A DNA stretch of 64,000 nt, taken from NCBI RefSeq assembly GCF_901411515.1, contig NZ_CABDUX010000002.1, positions 806,001 to 870,000 on the forward strand, in the 5' to 3' direction. Within the stretch, counting starts at the first letter, position 1, and each line of letters begins with the position of its first letter. Positions 8,194-19,600 of the stretch are shown here, one piece after another. A model generated the notes under the pieces. That model did no database searches and was not told the DNA's origin. It saw only the letters and a program-made list of their open reading frames with translations. Source of the stretch: Raoultibacter phocaeensis (GTDB lineage Bacteria; Actinomycetota; Coriobacteriia; Coriobacteriales; Eggerthellaceae). Position numbers and translations under genes: made by a program.

Positions 8194-10269
8194 TTATGAT
8201 CCGAACAGAAGGTTGTGTTGCACGATCGCGAGTTCGCCGAGCGTAGCGGCAATGCTTTCGGGGACGCCGTCTTCATCGCGGCCGTCCGACCAATGCCACA
8301 GGCCGCTGTCGTCCCGGTAGCCGTTGAGGTTGATGACCGGTATCGTCTGCTGCGCATCGAGTAGAAACTGCTGGTAGGCCGGAAGGGGAAGCTGGGCCGC
8401 CGCCAACAGATGCGCGCTCAGGTAGTTCAGGCTCATGTCGGTTCCGTCTTGGTACAACGGGCGCTCGAGCTCGTCGAGCACGGGTGCCATATCTTCGGCA
8501 AGAGCCGCCGCATTCGCCTTCGTTGCGCGGTCCGATTCGAAGTTCGTCCATATCAGGTAGGGAACCTCATAGCGCGCCTGTACTTCCTCGAGCGTGAAGT
8601 CCGAAACGTCCTTGCCGAAGGCGAGGCTTGCGAGCCAGTCCGAAAAGCCGGGCTGGTGGTCGCCGAAGATGCAGAGGACGACAGGACGATCCAGTTCGGA
8701 GAGGCCTTCGATCAGGTACTGCAGATCGAGGTCGGATTGGCGGATGCAGCTTACGAACTCTTCCAACTCGGCGGTGCGGTCGCTTTCGAGCGGCACCGAA
8801 ACGGCCATTTCGTTGGGAATGAGGCCCGTGTCGTACCCGCCGTGGTTCTGGAGCGTCACGTCGAAGATGAACTGGGGGTTTTCATCGGTAGCGAGGCGTT
8901 CGAGAATGAGGTCGTACGTGGCTTTGTCGGTGGTGAATCCGCGCAGCGTGTCGGCTCCCTCGAAATCGGTCACGTCGAAAAACTCGTCGAATCCGAGTTG
9001 GCTGTACACCGTGTCGCGCCGCCAGTTTGTCGCATCGGCGGGGTGGATGGCGGTGGTATCGTAGCCGAGATTGTTGAAGTATGAGGCGAGGTTGCCCGTG
9101 CCCTCGAGGTCGTAGAGCATGTAGGGGTACACGCCGTCTCCGAGGTTCGCCATGGTCGCGCCGGTGAGAAATTCGAACTCGCTGTTGCAGGTGCCTGCGC
9201 CGAGCGCCGAAGCGTAGGCGGTGCCCTTGAGGTAAGCGTCGGAAATCGAGTTGAAGTACACCGGTCCGTCGTAGATGTCGGCGAGGTTCGGGTAGAGCGA
9301 AAGGTCGGAGAACGTCTCGTTCATGATGGCCACGACGGCGGGCATTTCACCGTCCACGCCGTATCCGGTTTCGTCCGTTCCGCGCGCTTCGTCATCGCTC
9401 GTTTCGTAGCGCGAAAGGATCTCGGCTGCGGCATCGTGCGAGTAGCCTTCCGGGGCAGCGGGCGAGAGGTCCTGTACGCGCTTGAGGAAGCACAGAACCG
9501 ACCCTTGCTGCGAGTACGAGCTCGACGCGGCCCAGCCGTCGACCTGGACCCCGTAAGCGTGTTCGATATCGACGGACGAGAACCACGCGCCGAATCCGAG
9601 CACGCAGACGAGCGCAACCGCGCCGTTCGCCACGCCGCGTTTCAGGGCGAACTTCGTTTTCGGAAGGTAAGCGACTAACACGATGCCCGCCGCGAGGGCG
9701 GCGAACGCGGTTGCGATGTCGTCGTTTATGACGTAGGTGTAGCCGCCGCCGACCGCCGCCGCCGTGCTGAGTGCGAAGATATCGGCAGGCAGAACCGGCT
9801 GCCCCTTGAACGCGATGACGAAGTAGTTGGCCGTTCCCGCGATGAAGCACAGCGCGAGAAACGCGACGGCGGAGGCTTTGGTCTGCTGGAAGGCGAAGTA
9901 CACGATGGCGAACAGCACCGCGATCACGCACAGGTTCACGAAAGCGTAGAAGGCTCCGATGCCGAAGAGCCCGGGATTGTACGGCTTCTCGAACAGGTAG
10001 AACGCGAGCGCTACGAGGGCGACCAGCACGAACGGCTTCGCGCGCCTCGCAAGCGGCTCGAAGCGCTTGAGCAGGTAGGGCCTTGCCGCGAGGGCGCAGA
10101 GCGCGCAGGCGAGTGTGAGCGCGACGGCGGGCGTGGTCCAAGCGCTGTCGTGCGCGACGAACCCGGCGGCATCGAGGGCGAGGTAGGCGGCGAGAAGGAC
10201 GGCGAACGCGACGATGCTCGCAACCGTCGGCCTGTCCCACGCCGCCATGAGGGGCTTGAGGCGGTTCAT
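8194..10269 (-). CDS. LTA synthase/phosphoglycerol transferase family membrane sulfatase-fold enzyme
   Basis: The 691-aa protein has about six N-terminal membrane helices (residues ~15-230) and an extracytoplasmic alkaline-phosphatase/sulfatase domain. Recognisable motifs are NETFSDLSLYPN, the GTCNSEFEFLTGA segment around the nucleophile region, and the metal-binding FGDHQPGFSDW near the end. Relatives transfer glycerol-phosphate from lipids onto teichoic acids or glycans. ATG at 10269 has CAGGAG about 10 nt upstream; the frame is open 16 codons further, without a ribosome site. An extended -10 promoter lies at 10344-10352. The exact glycan acceptor is not evident. Confidence 0.87.
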   Translation of the reverse strand: MNRLKPLMAAWDRPTVASIVAFAVLLAAYLALDAAGFVAHDSAWTTPAVALTLACALCALAARPYLLKRFEPLARRAKPFVLVALVALAFYLFEKPYNPGLFGIGAFYAFVNLCVIAVLFAIVYFAFQQTKASAVAFLALCFIAGTANYFVIAFKGQPVLPADIFALSTAAAVGGGYTYVINDDIATAFAALAAGIVLVAYLPKTKFALKRGVANGAVALVCVLGFGAWFSSVDIEHAYGVQVDGWAASSSYSQQGSVLCFLKRVQDLSPAAPEGYSHDAAAEILSRYETSDDEARGTDETGYGVDGEMPAVVAIMNETFSDLSLYPNLADIYDGPVYFNSISDAYLKGTAYASALGAGTCNSEFEFLTGATMANLGDGVYPYMLYDLEGTGNLASYFNNLGYDTTAIHPADATNWRRDTVYSQLGFDEFFDVTDFEGADTLRGFTTDKATYDLILERLATDENPQFIFDVTLQNHGGYDTGLIPNEMAVSVPLESDRTAELEEFVSCIRQSDLDLQYLIEGLSELDRPVVLCIFGDHQPGFSDWLASLAFGKDVSDFTLEEVQARYEVPYLIWTNFESDRATKANAAALAEDMAPVLDELERPLYQDGTDMSLNYLSAHLLAAAQLPLPAYQQFLLDAQQTIPVINLNGYRDDSGLWHWSDGRDEDGVPESIAATLGELAIVQHNLLFGS

Positions 10270-10343
10270 AGGTCGGGTGCTCCTGTATATGGTATGCGCG
10301 CCGAGGGGCATGCGCACGGTAAGCTGTTACTTTGGTCATCGCC

Positions 10344-10352
10344 ATTATAGCA
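10344..10352 (-). promoter_or_regulatory. Extended -10 promoter of the LTA-synthase-like gene
   Basis: On the minus strand the sequence reads TGCTATAAT, a perfect -10 hexamer with the extended TG motif. It would give a leader of about 65 nt to the ATG at 10269. No good -35 is visible, as is normal for extended -10 promoters. Confidence 0.6.
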
Positions 10353-10439
10353 GACGCCTCTCGCCGTCCATGCGAATAACGCAATGGCGGGCGATGCTCG
10401 CCATCGGACGCCTCCTGCTCGCTCTTTATTGATAAGGTG

Positions 10440-10652
10440 CTTTTGTGTGAAAACGGCTCCCGGATGCAGGCCAATCGCCGCTTTGCGATCGGGAAGTGGT
10501 TCCATGAGGTCTCCGAAGTCGAAACGCCCCTGCATATCGCCTGTTCGCGGTAAGTCAAGGTGAACATTCAGGCGTTAAAGAGGCGCTGAAGCGCGATTGC
10601 GCGTCGCAAAGCGGCGATTGGCCTGCACTGAAAGGCTGTTTTCCGACAAAAG
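10440..10652. repeat. Long palindromic element with perfect 24-bp inverted arms
   Basis: Positions 10465-10488 are perfectly complementary to 10604-10627 (24 bp, starting TGCAGGCCAATCGCC). The outer parts, 10440-10464 and 10628-10652, are complementary over most of CTTTTGT and GAAAAC. About 115 bp separates the arms. It may be a MITE-like element or a structured RNA. No second copy was found in this window. Confidence 0.75.
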
Positions 10653-10743
10653 TATGGGCGGACGCGCCTTCGCGGCGCACTTTTGCGTAACCCGATAGGA
10701 TACTCATGCGCTTCGGTTTTCGTCGACGCTCGCGTTTGAGATA

Positions 10744-10921
10744 GGTAGTATATGACTGGTCAGTACGGGCACCATTTGCGAAGTTTTTAGCCGTCGCGTT
10801 CGGGCATGGAAAATCGAGGTTCGTGTATGCCCAGCTCACAGCCTCATGCCCTCGGATGAGCAGAAGTTAGCCAAAGGTACCCTTCTCAAATGATGCCCGT
10901 ACTGACCAGTCGTAGGTTACC
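10744..10921. repeat. 178-bp palindromic repeat, copy 1
   Basis: The ends are inverted repeats of about 40 bp. The left arm reads GACTGGTCAGTACGGGCA and the right arm is its complement. A core at 10826-10845 starting TATGCCCAGCTCACA and a block AGTTAGCCA at 10865 are shared at identical offsets with the second copy at 30083-30260. Both copies are exactly 178 bp and align without gaps over their conserved blocks. It contains no credible coding frame. Confidence 0.85.
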
Positions 10922-11007
10922 TTTTGCTTGTTTGCCCTCGTTGCGCTTGAAGCTCGAGGTTTGGGCGCCGAGGCCGACCGGCCCGCGACCGGCTAGGGTG
11001 CAGAGGT

Positions 11008-11088
11008 GCGCGATCGTGCGGGATGCATACCGTCGTGCGATCATGCAGGATGCCCACCGTCGCGCGATCACGCAAGTCGCCAGCCGTC
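11008..11088. repeat. Three 27-bp imperfect tandem repeats
   Basis: Three consecutive 27-bp units begin GCGCGATC, GTGCGATC and GCGCGATC and each end in CCGTC. Similarity decays toward the third unit. They lie about 110 bp upstream of the hppA promoter and have no clear function. Confidence 0.6.
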
Positions 11089-11197
11089 GCTGCCCGTCGC
11101 ATCCCGAACGCCCATGCTCCTTGCGGCTCGGCGCCCGCGCCCACGGGTTCTTCGCCGTGCTCTTGCCTCAAGCGGTCGAAAAATGCCGCATTCGCAG

Positions 11198-11226
11198 TTC
11201 ACGAGCGCGGGCAAATACCCTAAAAT
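11198..11226 (+). promoter_or_regulatory. Candidate hppA promoter
   Basis: TTCACG (11198-11203) and TAAAAT (11221-11226) are separated by exactly 17 bp, matching four and five of six sigma-70 consensus positions. Transcription would start near 11233 and give a leader of about 75 nt. Confidence 0.5.
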
Positions 11227-11307
11227 GGGCCAGGTGCGTTTTTCCGGCCCTAATGCCCGGCTCGAAGGGCGCACGAAACCGGTACGACAACACAAGGAGG
11301 AAAACAA

Positions 11308-13428
11308 GTGACCGTCCAAGTCGCATGGATGGCCCCCATCTGCGCCCTGATAGGCATATGCATGGCGGGCTACCTCGGTTCGTGGGTCCTGAAACAGGAT
11401 CCGGGTCCCGACAAGATGAACAACATCTCGCTGAAGATCCAGCAAGGTGCCAAAGCGTTTCTCATGAGCGAGTACAAGCTGCTCGTCATATTCATGGTCG
11501 TGGTCGCCATCGTCATGGCGATCGCCCTCTCGCCGATCACCGCCGTGGCTTTCGTCACGGGCGGCATCCTCTCGGCGCTAGCGGGCTACATCGGCATGCA
11601 CGTGGCAACGCGCGCGAACACCCGCACCACCTACGCCGCCGAGGAAAGCGTGGCGAAGGCCTTGAACATCTCGTTCAAATCGGGCCTCACGATGGGCCTT
11701 TCGGTCGCGTCGTTCGCGCTTCTGGGCCTGTCGCTGTGGCTCATCCTCATCGTGTTCGGCGTGGATACGTTCGACCTCATGCATGAGCACATCGGCATGG
11801 TCGAAGGCTTCGCAACCGGCGCTTCGGCTGTGGCGCTCTTCGCTCGTGTGGGCGGCGGCATCTACACGAAGGCGGCCGATGTGGGCGCGGACCTCGTGGG
11901 CAAGGTCGAGGCGGGCATTCCCGAAGACGACCCGCGCAACCCCGCAACCATCGCCGACAACGTAGGCGACAACGTGGGCGACGTGGCCGGCATGGGCGCC
12001 GACCTGTTCGAGTCCTATACAGGCTCCATCCTCGCACCCACCATCCTCGCCGTCACATTCGGCGCGCTCGGCTACTTCGGCGGCATCGGCTCGGTCGACG
12101 CGACGTGGGCCATCGTGGTTCCCGTTATGATCGCCGCCTGCGGCATCATCACTTCGATCATCGGTTTGTTCGCGGTCCGCACCAAAGAGGGCGGCGAACT
12201 GCATAAGGCGCTCAACCGCGGCACGTACGTGGCTGCTGGCATCGAGATCGTCGCCATCCTCGTGATCTTCTTCCTCTGGAACGGCCAGAGTGCCTCTCAG
12301 CCCATCTGGCTGTTCGGTTCGGTGCTTTGCGGTTTGGTTGCCGGCCTTCTCATCGGCAAGACCACCGAGTACTTCTGCTCCGACCACTACAAGCCGGTCC
12401 ATCAGATCGCCGAAGCGTCTGAGACGGGTGCGGCCACCAACATCATCCAGGGCCTCTCTACCGGTATGCTCTCCACGATCATCCCGATCCTGCTCGTGGC
12501 GTTTGCTATCATCGGCGCGTACACGTGCGGTAACATGGCGTTCGCGAACGTCGTCACCCCCGAGGGCGGCATCGCGGTGGGACTCTTCGGCGTCGCGCTT
12601 GCGGCAACGGGCATGCTCTCCAATACCGCCATCACCATCGGCGTTGATGCGTACGGTCCCGTGGCCGACAACGCAGGCGGCATCGCCGAGATGGCGGGCT
12701 TGCCTGAGGAGGTACGCGAGCGTACCGACTCGCTTGACGCGGTGGGCAATACCACGGCGGCCATCGCGAAAGGCTTCGCTATCGCCAGCGCCGGCCTCTC
12801 GGCCATCTCGCTGTTCGTATCCTACCAGGCCACCATGCATCATTCGATCGAGAACTTCGAGCTTACGCTTACCGATCCGCTCATCATCGCCGGCATCTTC
12901 ATCGGCGCGATGATCCCGTTCATGTTCGCGGCGCTCACCATGGGCGCGGTGTCGCGTGCGGCCCATGCGATGGTCGAAGAAGTGCGTCGTCAGTTCCGCG
13001 AGATCAAGGGCATCATGACCTACGAGGCCGAGCCCGAGTACGATAAGTGCGTGGCCATCTCCACCACCTCAGCGCTGCGCGAGATGATGCTTCCGGGCAT
13101 CCTCGCCATCGTGATCCCCGTCGTCATCGGCTGCTTCAACCCGGCCATGCTCGGCGGCTTCCTCGCCGGTGCGGTTGCAACGGGCATGCTGCTCGCCATC
13201 TTCATGTCGAATGCAGGAGGCGCATGGGATAACGCGAAGAAGTACATCGAGGGCGGTGCGCACGGCGGCAAGGGCTCCGAAGCCCATAAGGCTGCCGTTG
13301 TCGGCGACACCGTGGGTGATCCGTTCAAGGATACGTCGGGTCCGTCGATGAACATCCTCATCAATCTCATGACCATCGTATCGCTTACGTTCACCCCGCT
13401 TTTCATCTTCTTCCAGACGATGCTGTAA
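11308..13428 (+). CDS. hppA: Membrane-bound ion-translocating pyrophosphatase
   Basis: The 706-aa integral membrane enzyme couples pyrophosphate hydrolysis to cation export. Substrate-binding motifs are clear: [21 protein letters not shown]-type sequence near 190-215, [19 protein letters not shown] near 217-235, and C-terminal [15 protein letters not shown]. The motif [10 protein letters not shown] (about 481-490) has Ala where potassium-independent enzymes have Lys, indicating the potassium-dependent subclass; whether it pumps H+ or Na+ cannot be read with certainty. GTG at 11308 follows AAGGAGG at 11294-11300. A hairpin follows at 13510-13546. Confidence 0.96.
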   Translation: MTVQVAWMAPICALIGICMAGYLGSWVLKQDPGPDKMNNISLKIQQGAKAFLMSEYKLLVIFMVVVAIVMAIALSPITAVAFVTGGILSALAGYIGMHVATRANTRTTYAAEESVAKALNISFKSGLTMGLSVASFALLGLSLWLILIVFGVDTFDLMHEHIGMVEGFATGASAVALFARVGGGIYTKAADVGADLVGKVEAGIPEDDPRNPATIADNVGDNVGDVAGMGADLFESYTGSILAPTILAVTFGALGYFGGIGSVDATWAIVVPVMIAACGIITSIIGLFAVRTKEGGELHKALNRGTYVAAGIEIVAILVIFFLWNGQSASQPIWLFGSVLCGLVAGLLIGKTTEYFCSDHYKPVHQIAEASETGAATNIIQGLSTGMLSTIIPILLVAFAIIGAYTCGNMAFANVVTPEGGIAVGLFGVALAATGMLSNTAITIGVDAYGPVADNAGGIAEMAGLPEEVRERTDSLDAVGNTTAAIAKGFAIASAGLSAISLFVSYQATMHHSIENFELTLTDPLIIAGIFIGAMIPFMFAALTMGAVSRAAHAMVEEVRRQFREIKGIMTYEAEPEYDKCVAISTTSALREMMLPGILAIVIPVVIGCFNPAMLGGFLAGAVATGMLLAIFMSNAGGAWDNAKKYIEGGAHGGKGSEAHKAAVVGDTVGDPFKDTSGPSMNILINLMTIVSLTFTPLFIFFQTML

Positions 13429-13509
13429 GGGCGCGGCGCTCGCATACGTGCAAGAGAAGGGTAGGGCCTGTGGCAAAAAGCTGCAGGTCCTTTCCTGTTT
13501 CATGCGGCG

Positions 13510-13546
13510 CAACTGGCTTACGAGTAAGATACCCGTAAGCCAGTTG
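13510..13546 (+). terminator. Perfect 13-bp hairpin after hppA
   Basis: CAACTGGCTTACG (13510-13522) pairs perfectly with 13534-13546 across an 11-nt loop, about 80 bp after the hppA stop. It lacks a T run but is the strongest structure on the hppA side of the convergent gap. Confidence 0.5.
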
Positions 13547-13601
13547 CCTACGGGTATCCGCATCGACCCCCGCCAGTACGGTATACGGGAGTCCGCATCA
13601 G

Positions 13602-13632
13602 CCCCGCCTGCAGGCGCTTTATGCAGGCGGGG
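13602..13632 (-). terminator. GC-rich terminator hairpin after the giant repeat gene
   Basis: CCCCGCCTGCA (13602-13612) pairs perfectly with 13622-13632 around a 9-nt loop. It begins 7 nt beyond the minus-strand stop codon of the 2344-aa gene, as expected for its terminator, and may serve both convergent genes. Confidence 0.65.
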
Positions 13633-13639
13633 GATCGCA

Positions 13640-16600
13640 TCAGGCCTTCCGGCTGCGGCTGAGGAAGAACCTGCTTGCCATCACGGCGCCGGCTGCCAGC
13701 ACCGCTATCATCACCAGCACGGCCGCAGGGGCTGAAGCATCGCCAGTGGCGGGAGCCACAGAGAGGGGCTTGGCGCCCTCGCCGGTCAGGGCGATAGCCT
13801 GAGAACCCGCGCCCGCAGATTCGATCCAGAGCACGCCTGCATAGGTCTGGATCGAGGTGGGGGTGAACGTCACGACAAGCTCGCCGCCCGTGCGCGGGTC
13901 CCACCCCTCGCCGGGCTCGACGGCAAAGCCCTCGGGCGCCCGGAACGCTATCTCGGAGTCGAACCCTGGGGCGGCCACGTTCACCACCTGCGCGGCGCTC
14001 GTGGTGCCCACGTCCTGCGCGCCGAACGTCAGGCTCTTCGGCGTGGCTGAAAGCGCAAGCTCCCTGCCTTCTCCCGTGAGCGCCACTGCTGCGGCGTTCG
14101 CTTTGTTGGAGCCGATCCAGAGGATGTCGCCGTAGGCCCGCTCGTCGGTCGGATCGAACGTCACGAAAAGCTCGCCTCCCGTGCGCGGATCCCAGCCCTC
14201 GGCGCACTCGACGGTGAAGCCCTCGGGCGCGGCGAAGGCCATGTCGGCCGTGAGCCCGGAGGCCGTTACCCGCACGCGCTGCTCGGCGCTCTTCGTGCCC
14301 ACCTGGTGCGTGCCGAACGCAAGCAAGCCCGCGCTCGCCTTCACTGCCGGGCTGCGACCCTCGCCGGAAAGCGCCACCGCCGCCGCGTCGGCATCTCCGG
14401 ATTCGATCCACATGACCGACCCGTAAGCCCGCTCCTCGGTCGGGTTGAACCTCACGTGAAGCTCGCCTCCGGTTCGAGCATCCCAACCTGCAGCTGGCGT
14501 AACCGAGAAGCCCTCGGGTGCGGAAAAGGCCATATCGGCTCCAAGCCCCGAGGCGACAACCCGGATGCGTCGCTCGTCGCTCGTGCTTCCGAGCGGCTGG
14601 AAGCCGAATGCTGCAAGTCCCGGCACAGCCGCAATGGCCTTTTCGCGGCCCTCGCCGGTGAGCACCACCGACACCGCATCAGCCCCTTCGGCCTTGATCG
14701 ACAGGAGCGAACCGTATTCTTTGGCCTCGGCCGGGCTGAACGCCACGCGAAGCACGCCCCCCGCGCGCGCATCCCATCCCTCGGCGGGCGCGACCATGAA
14801 GCCGTCGGGCACCTCGAAGCTCATATCCCCCGAAAGCCCGTGCGCTCCTACTGTTATGCGCTGCTCGGCGCTCTTCGTGCCTACTGGCTGATTGCCGAAG
14901 AGAAGGGCGGAAGGCGCCGCCTTGATGGCCGAAGCGCGCCCCTCGCCGGTTAAGGTTACCGGCTGGGAGGTGGTGCCGTCGGCGTGTATCCACATGATGT
15001 CGCCGTAGTCTTTCGCTTCGGTCGGTTTGAACGCGATGCGCAGCTCGCCTCCGCTGCGTGCGCTCCAGTCATCGGCCGGGACTACCGTGAAACCGTCGGG
15101 AACGGTGAAGGAAAGATCGCTCGTCAAGCCTGCGGCGGATATCAGTATGCGCCTTTCAACGCTCTCGGTACCCACCGGTTGATAGCCGAACGCCGCCAAA
15201 GCGGGCTCAGCCTCGATGGAAGAGGCGAGTCCGCTGCCCGCAAGCGACATCGACGCCGTATCGGCTCCGTTGGCTTCGATGCGCATGAGGGCGTTGTACG
15301 CTCTGGCCTCGACGGGAACGAACGTCACGCGAAGCTCGCCGCCCGTGCGCGGGTCCCACCCCTCGGCGGGCTCGACGGCGAAGCCCTCGGGGGAGCGAAA
15401 CGAGAGGTCGCCCGTAAGCCCCGAGGCGGCCACCCGCACGCGCTGCTCGGCGCTCTTCGTGCCCGCAGCCCGGCCGCCGAACGACAGATGACCGGGCACG
15501 GCCTTGATGGTCGCGTCGCGGCCCTCGCCGGTGAGTACGACGGGTACGCCGTCGGCTCCAACGGCTCTGATCCACATGACGCCGCCATAGGACTTGACCT
15601 CGGTCGGGCTGAAGGTCACCCGCAAATCGCCGCCCGTACGCGGGTTCCAGGTATCGGCGGGCTCGGCGGCAAAACCCTGCGGAGCGGAATACGTCAGATC
15701 GCCGGTAAGCCCGTGCGCCTCAACATGCACGATCTGCTCTACGCTCTTTGTGGCAAGAGGCTGGTACCCGAACGCCATCAGCTCCTGCGAGGCCCCCACG
15801 GACGCGGCCACGCCCCGCCCGGTCAGCGTCACCGATTTCGCGTCGGCCCCGTCGGCCGACACCTCCATGACGCCGCCGTAGAGCTTCGACTCGGTCGGGT
15901 CGAACGTCACGCGCAGCGTGCCGCCGGTGCGTGCGTTCCAGCCGTAGGCCGGCGTCGCCGTGAAGCCCTCGGGCATGTCGACGACCAGATCGTTTTCAAG
16001 CGCGTACGCCTCGACCTTCACCAGCTGCTCGGCGCTCTTGGTGGCCACCGCCTGCTTGGCGAAGTCCAGGCGCGCGGGCGCGACCTCGATGTTCGCCATC
16101 CGGCCCTCGCCGGTCAACACCACCGGGACGGCGTCGACACCGCCGCCCGCATCAACCCACATGACGTCGCCGTAGGGCTTCTTCTCGGTGGGACTGAACG
16201 CCACCTTCAGGGCGCCTCCCAGCTTGCCGTCCCACCCGTCGGCAGGCGTGACGACGTACCCGTCCGGCACGTTGTAGGTGATGTCCTCGCCAAGGTTGTG
16301 ACCCCGCACCTCCACCCGCTGCTCGGCGCTCGTCGTGCCGATGGTCTGGAACCCGAAAACCAGCATGCCCGGCGAAACCTCAACGGATTGGGTCACACCC
16401 GTGCCGCGCAGCGGCACGGTAACCGCATCGGCGCCGTCAGCCTCGATGCGCAGCGTCTGGCCGTACGCCTTCGCCTCGGTCGGGTCGAACGTCACGCGCA
16501 GGTGCCCGCCCTTGCGCGCGTCCCAACCGTCGGCGTGCACGGTGAAGCCGGTTCCGACGAGATCGCTGTAGTAAAGGTCGCTTTCGACGTTGGCCGCGCG

Positions 16601-19600
16601 CACCTCGACAAGCTTCTCGAAGCTCTTCGAAGTCACGGCCTGCTTGCCGAAGTCGAGGTCGGTCGGCGCGACGTCGATCTTCGCCGCGCACCCCGTGCCG
16701 TTGAGCCCCACTGCGCATACCTCGGTGCCGTCTCGCTGCACCCGCAGGAAGTCGGCGTACTCCTTCTCCAAGGTGGGGTCGAAGGTCACGCGCAAATATC
16801 CGCCCAAGACCGGGTCCCAATCCTCGTGCGGCGTGACGGTGAAGCCGTCGGGCGCCGTGTAGGTCAGGCTTCCCGGAGCGTCGGCCGGCTCGATCTTCAC
16901 CAGCTGCTCGGCGCTTTTAGTGCCCACCAGCTGCGAGCCGAAGCTCAGGTATTCAGGCACCGCCTTCACCTTGTTCTCGAAGCCCTGGCCGGTCAGCGTC
17001 ACGGGCACCGGATCGGCCCCCTCGGCCGTGATCCACAGAACGCCGCTGTAGGACACCGCCTGGGACGGCTTGAACCTCACCTTCACCCAGCCGCCTTTTC
17101 GACCATCCCAATTCGTTGGCGTTTCCACCTCGAAGCCTTCGGGGGGCGTGATGACAAGGCTGCTCGCAGGCAGGTCGGCCTCCACGAAGAACTCCTTCGC
17201 CTGAGACGTCTCCCCTGCCTTCGTGAATCCAAACGGAATGTTACCCCTGTCGGACGTGATGATGTTCTTGCACCCCTCGCCGGTGATCACGACGGGCACG
17301 CGGTCCACCCCGGGCAGCTCGATCCATATGGTGCCCTGGTACGTTTGCTCGGTCTGCGGGGTGAACGAGACGGATAGCGTGCCTCCTTTTACGTTCTCCC
17401 AGCCAGGCATGGTTTGGGCGTTTATGCCGGAGGGAAGCCCGGTCTGATCTACGACTATGTTGCGAGTGGTGTTAGACCCGTGCGCCTTCACCTCGATTCC
17501 CGCCATGCGGCTATGGCCTATCGGCGCCTTGCCGAACGCGACCAGCCCCGTGCTCACCTCAAGGGACACGTCGCGGCCGGTGCCCGTGAGCGACACCGAT
17601 GCCCCGTCGGCCCCGTCGGCCTCGATGCGCAGCGTCTGGCCGTAGCCCTTCTCCTCCGTTGGGTCGAAGGTCACGCGCAGGGTGCCGCCCGTGCGGGGGC
17701 TCCACCCCTCGGCGGGCGTCACCGCGAAGCCCTCGTCGGGCTCGATGATGCGCATATCCTCGGCAAGGTCGTTCGCCTTCACCTCGACGAGCTTCTCCAA
17801 GCTCTTGGAGCCCACGGCCTGGTCGCCGAAGGACAGAAGCTTCGGGCTCACCTCGATGTCGGGCACCACGCCCTCGCCGGTGAGGGTGAGCGGCTCCGCA
17901 TCGGCGCCGTCGGCCTCGATCCACATGACCGCGCCGTAGGACCTCTCCTCGGTCGGGTCGAACGTGATATGCAGCTTGCCGCCCGACTTCGCATCGAAGC
18001 CCGCGTCGGGAACGACCGTGTAGCCGTCGGGTGCCGCGAAGGCCATGTCCTGGGCGAGGTTCGTGCCCTTCACCTCCACCACGCGCTCGGCGCTCTTCGT
18101 GCCCACCTGCTGGGTGCCGAACGCCACCGTCTGCGGGTCCACCTCGATGGACGAGCGCGTGCCCGTGCCGTCAAGCACGACCGTCGCCGCATCCGCGCCG
18201 TCGGCGTCGACCTGCAAGAGCTCGGTATAGTGCTTCTCGTCGGTGGGAGCGAACGTCACGCGCAGCGTGCCGCCCGTGAGGGGGTCCCAATCGGCGGCGG
18301 GATCGATCACGAAGCCGTTCGGCGCGTTGAGCTGCATGGTGCCGGTCAGGCCCGTCGCAACCACGTGCACGCGCTGCTCGGCGCTCTTCGTGCCCACGGC
18401 CTGCGAGCCGAATGCGAGGCGCTCGGGCGCGACCGTGATGGTGGCGGTGCGTCCCTCGCCCGACACAGCCACAAGAGCCTCGTCAGCCCCGTCGGCGCTG
18501 ATGCGCACGTGACCGGCGTAGGACTTGGCCTCGGCGGGGTCGAACGTCACGTGCAGCGTGCCGCCCGCTTGGGGATTCCAGTTCGCATCGGGCGCGGCGG
18601 TGAAGCCCGCGGGCGCGTCGACGGTCAACTCGCCCGCCAGTCCCGATGCCGTCACCACAACATCTTGCTTGGCGCTCGTCGAGCCCCTCGCTTGGGGTCC
18701 GAAGTCCAGATGATCGGGCACGGCTTGGATAATCGAAGCGCGCCCCTCGCCGGAAAGCGCTACGATTGCGGTTGCGTTCGCAGTCCCGATGCGCAAGGTG
18801 CCTTGGTACGATTTGGCTTCGACCGGGTTGAACGTCACGCGCAGCTCGCCGCCCGTGCGCGGATCCCAGGCGTCGGCGGGTACGGCCTCGAATCCTTCCG
18901 GCGCCTCGATGGCAAGCTCGCCCGCAAGCCCGACGGCGCTTACCCCTATGCGCATCTCGGCGCTTCTCGTGTTCGCCGCTTGAGCCCCGAAATCCACGTT
19001 CGGGGTCGAGGCTTTGACCGACGGGGTCACGCCCTCGCCGGTGAGTGCGACCGGCGCGGCATCGGCCCCGGCGGACTCTATCCACAAGGTGTCCGCGTAA
19101 CCGGCCGATGCGGTGGGTGCAAACGTGACGTACAGCTGCCCGCCGCGGAGCGGATCCCACGAGTTACCCGGTACTACCTTGAAGCCCGCAGGCGCCGCGT
19201 AGGTCAAATCAGAGGACAGGCCCGCAGCCGAAACCGTCACGGTCCTCGTCTCGCTCTCGGAGTTCACGCCTTGCACGCCGAACGCGAGAAGCCCCGGACC
19301 GGCCACTACGGCCACAGCGCGCCCTTCGCCGGTCAGCGCCACCACGGCTGCATCCGCACCGCCGGTTCCTATCGTGAGCACCGCGCCGTAGGGTTTCGCC
19401 TCGGCAGGGTGAAACGTCACGCGCAGGGTGCCGCCCGTGCGCGGACTCCACCCCTCGGTGGGCTCCACCGTGAAGCCCTCGGGATCGTTCCATGTCAGAT
19501 CGCTTGTAAGCCCCGACGCGGTTATCCGCACGCGCTGCTCTGCGCTTGCGGTGGCCACGGGTTGGTGCCCGAACGACAGGCGGCCCGCCGATGCCTTCAC

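Larger units (their letters stand above)
10270..11307. other. 1-kb intergenic region holding two palindromic elements and a tandem repeat
   Basis: No credible gene is found here; the short open frames have no family features or ribosome sites. Contents in order: the promoter of the minus-strand gene (10344-10352), a 213-bp palindromic element (10440-10652), a 178-bp palindromic element (10744-10921), a 27-bp tandem repeat (11008-11088) and the hppA promoter (11198-11226). Its non-coding length is unusual for this gene-dense segment. Confidence 0.7.

Noticed and set aside
14984-17377. A 797-codon open frame antisense to the giant repeat gene
   Set aside because: It mirrors the repeat structure of the minus-strand gene in a GC-rich sequence, has no ribosome site, and its composition (His/Arg/Gly-rich) is typical of antisense frames. 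The minus-strand protein has a signal peptide and clear domains.
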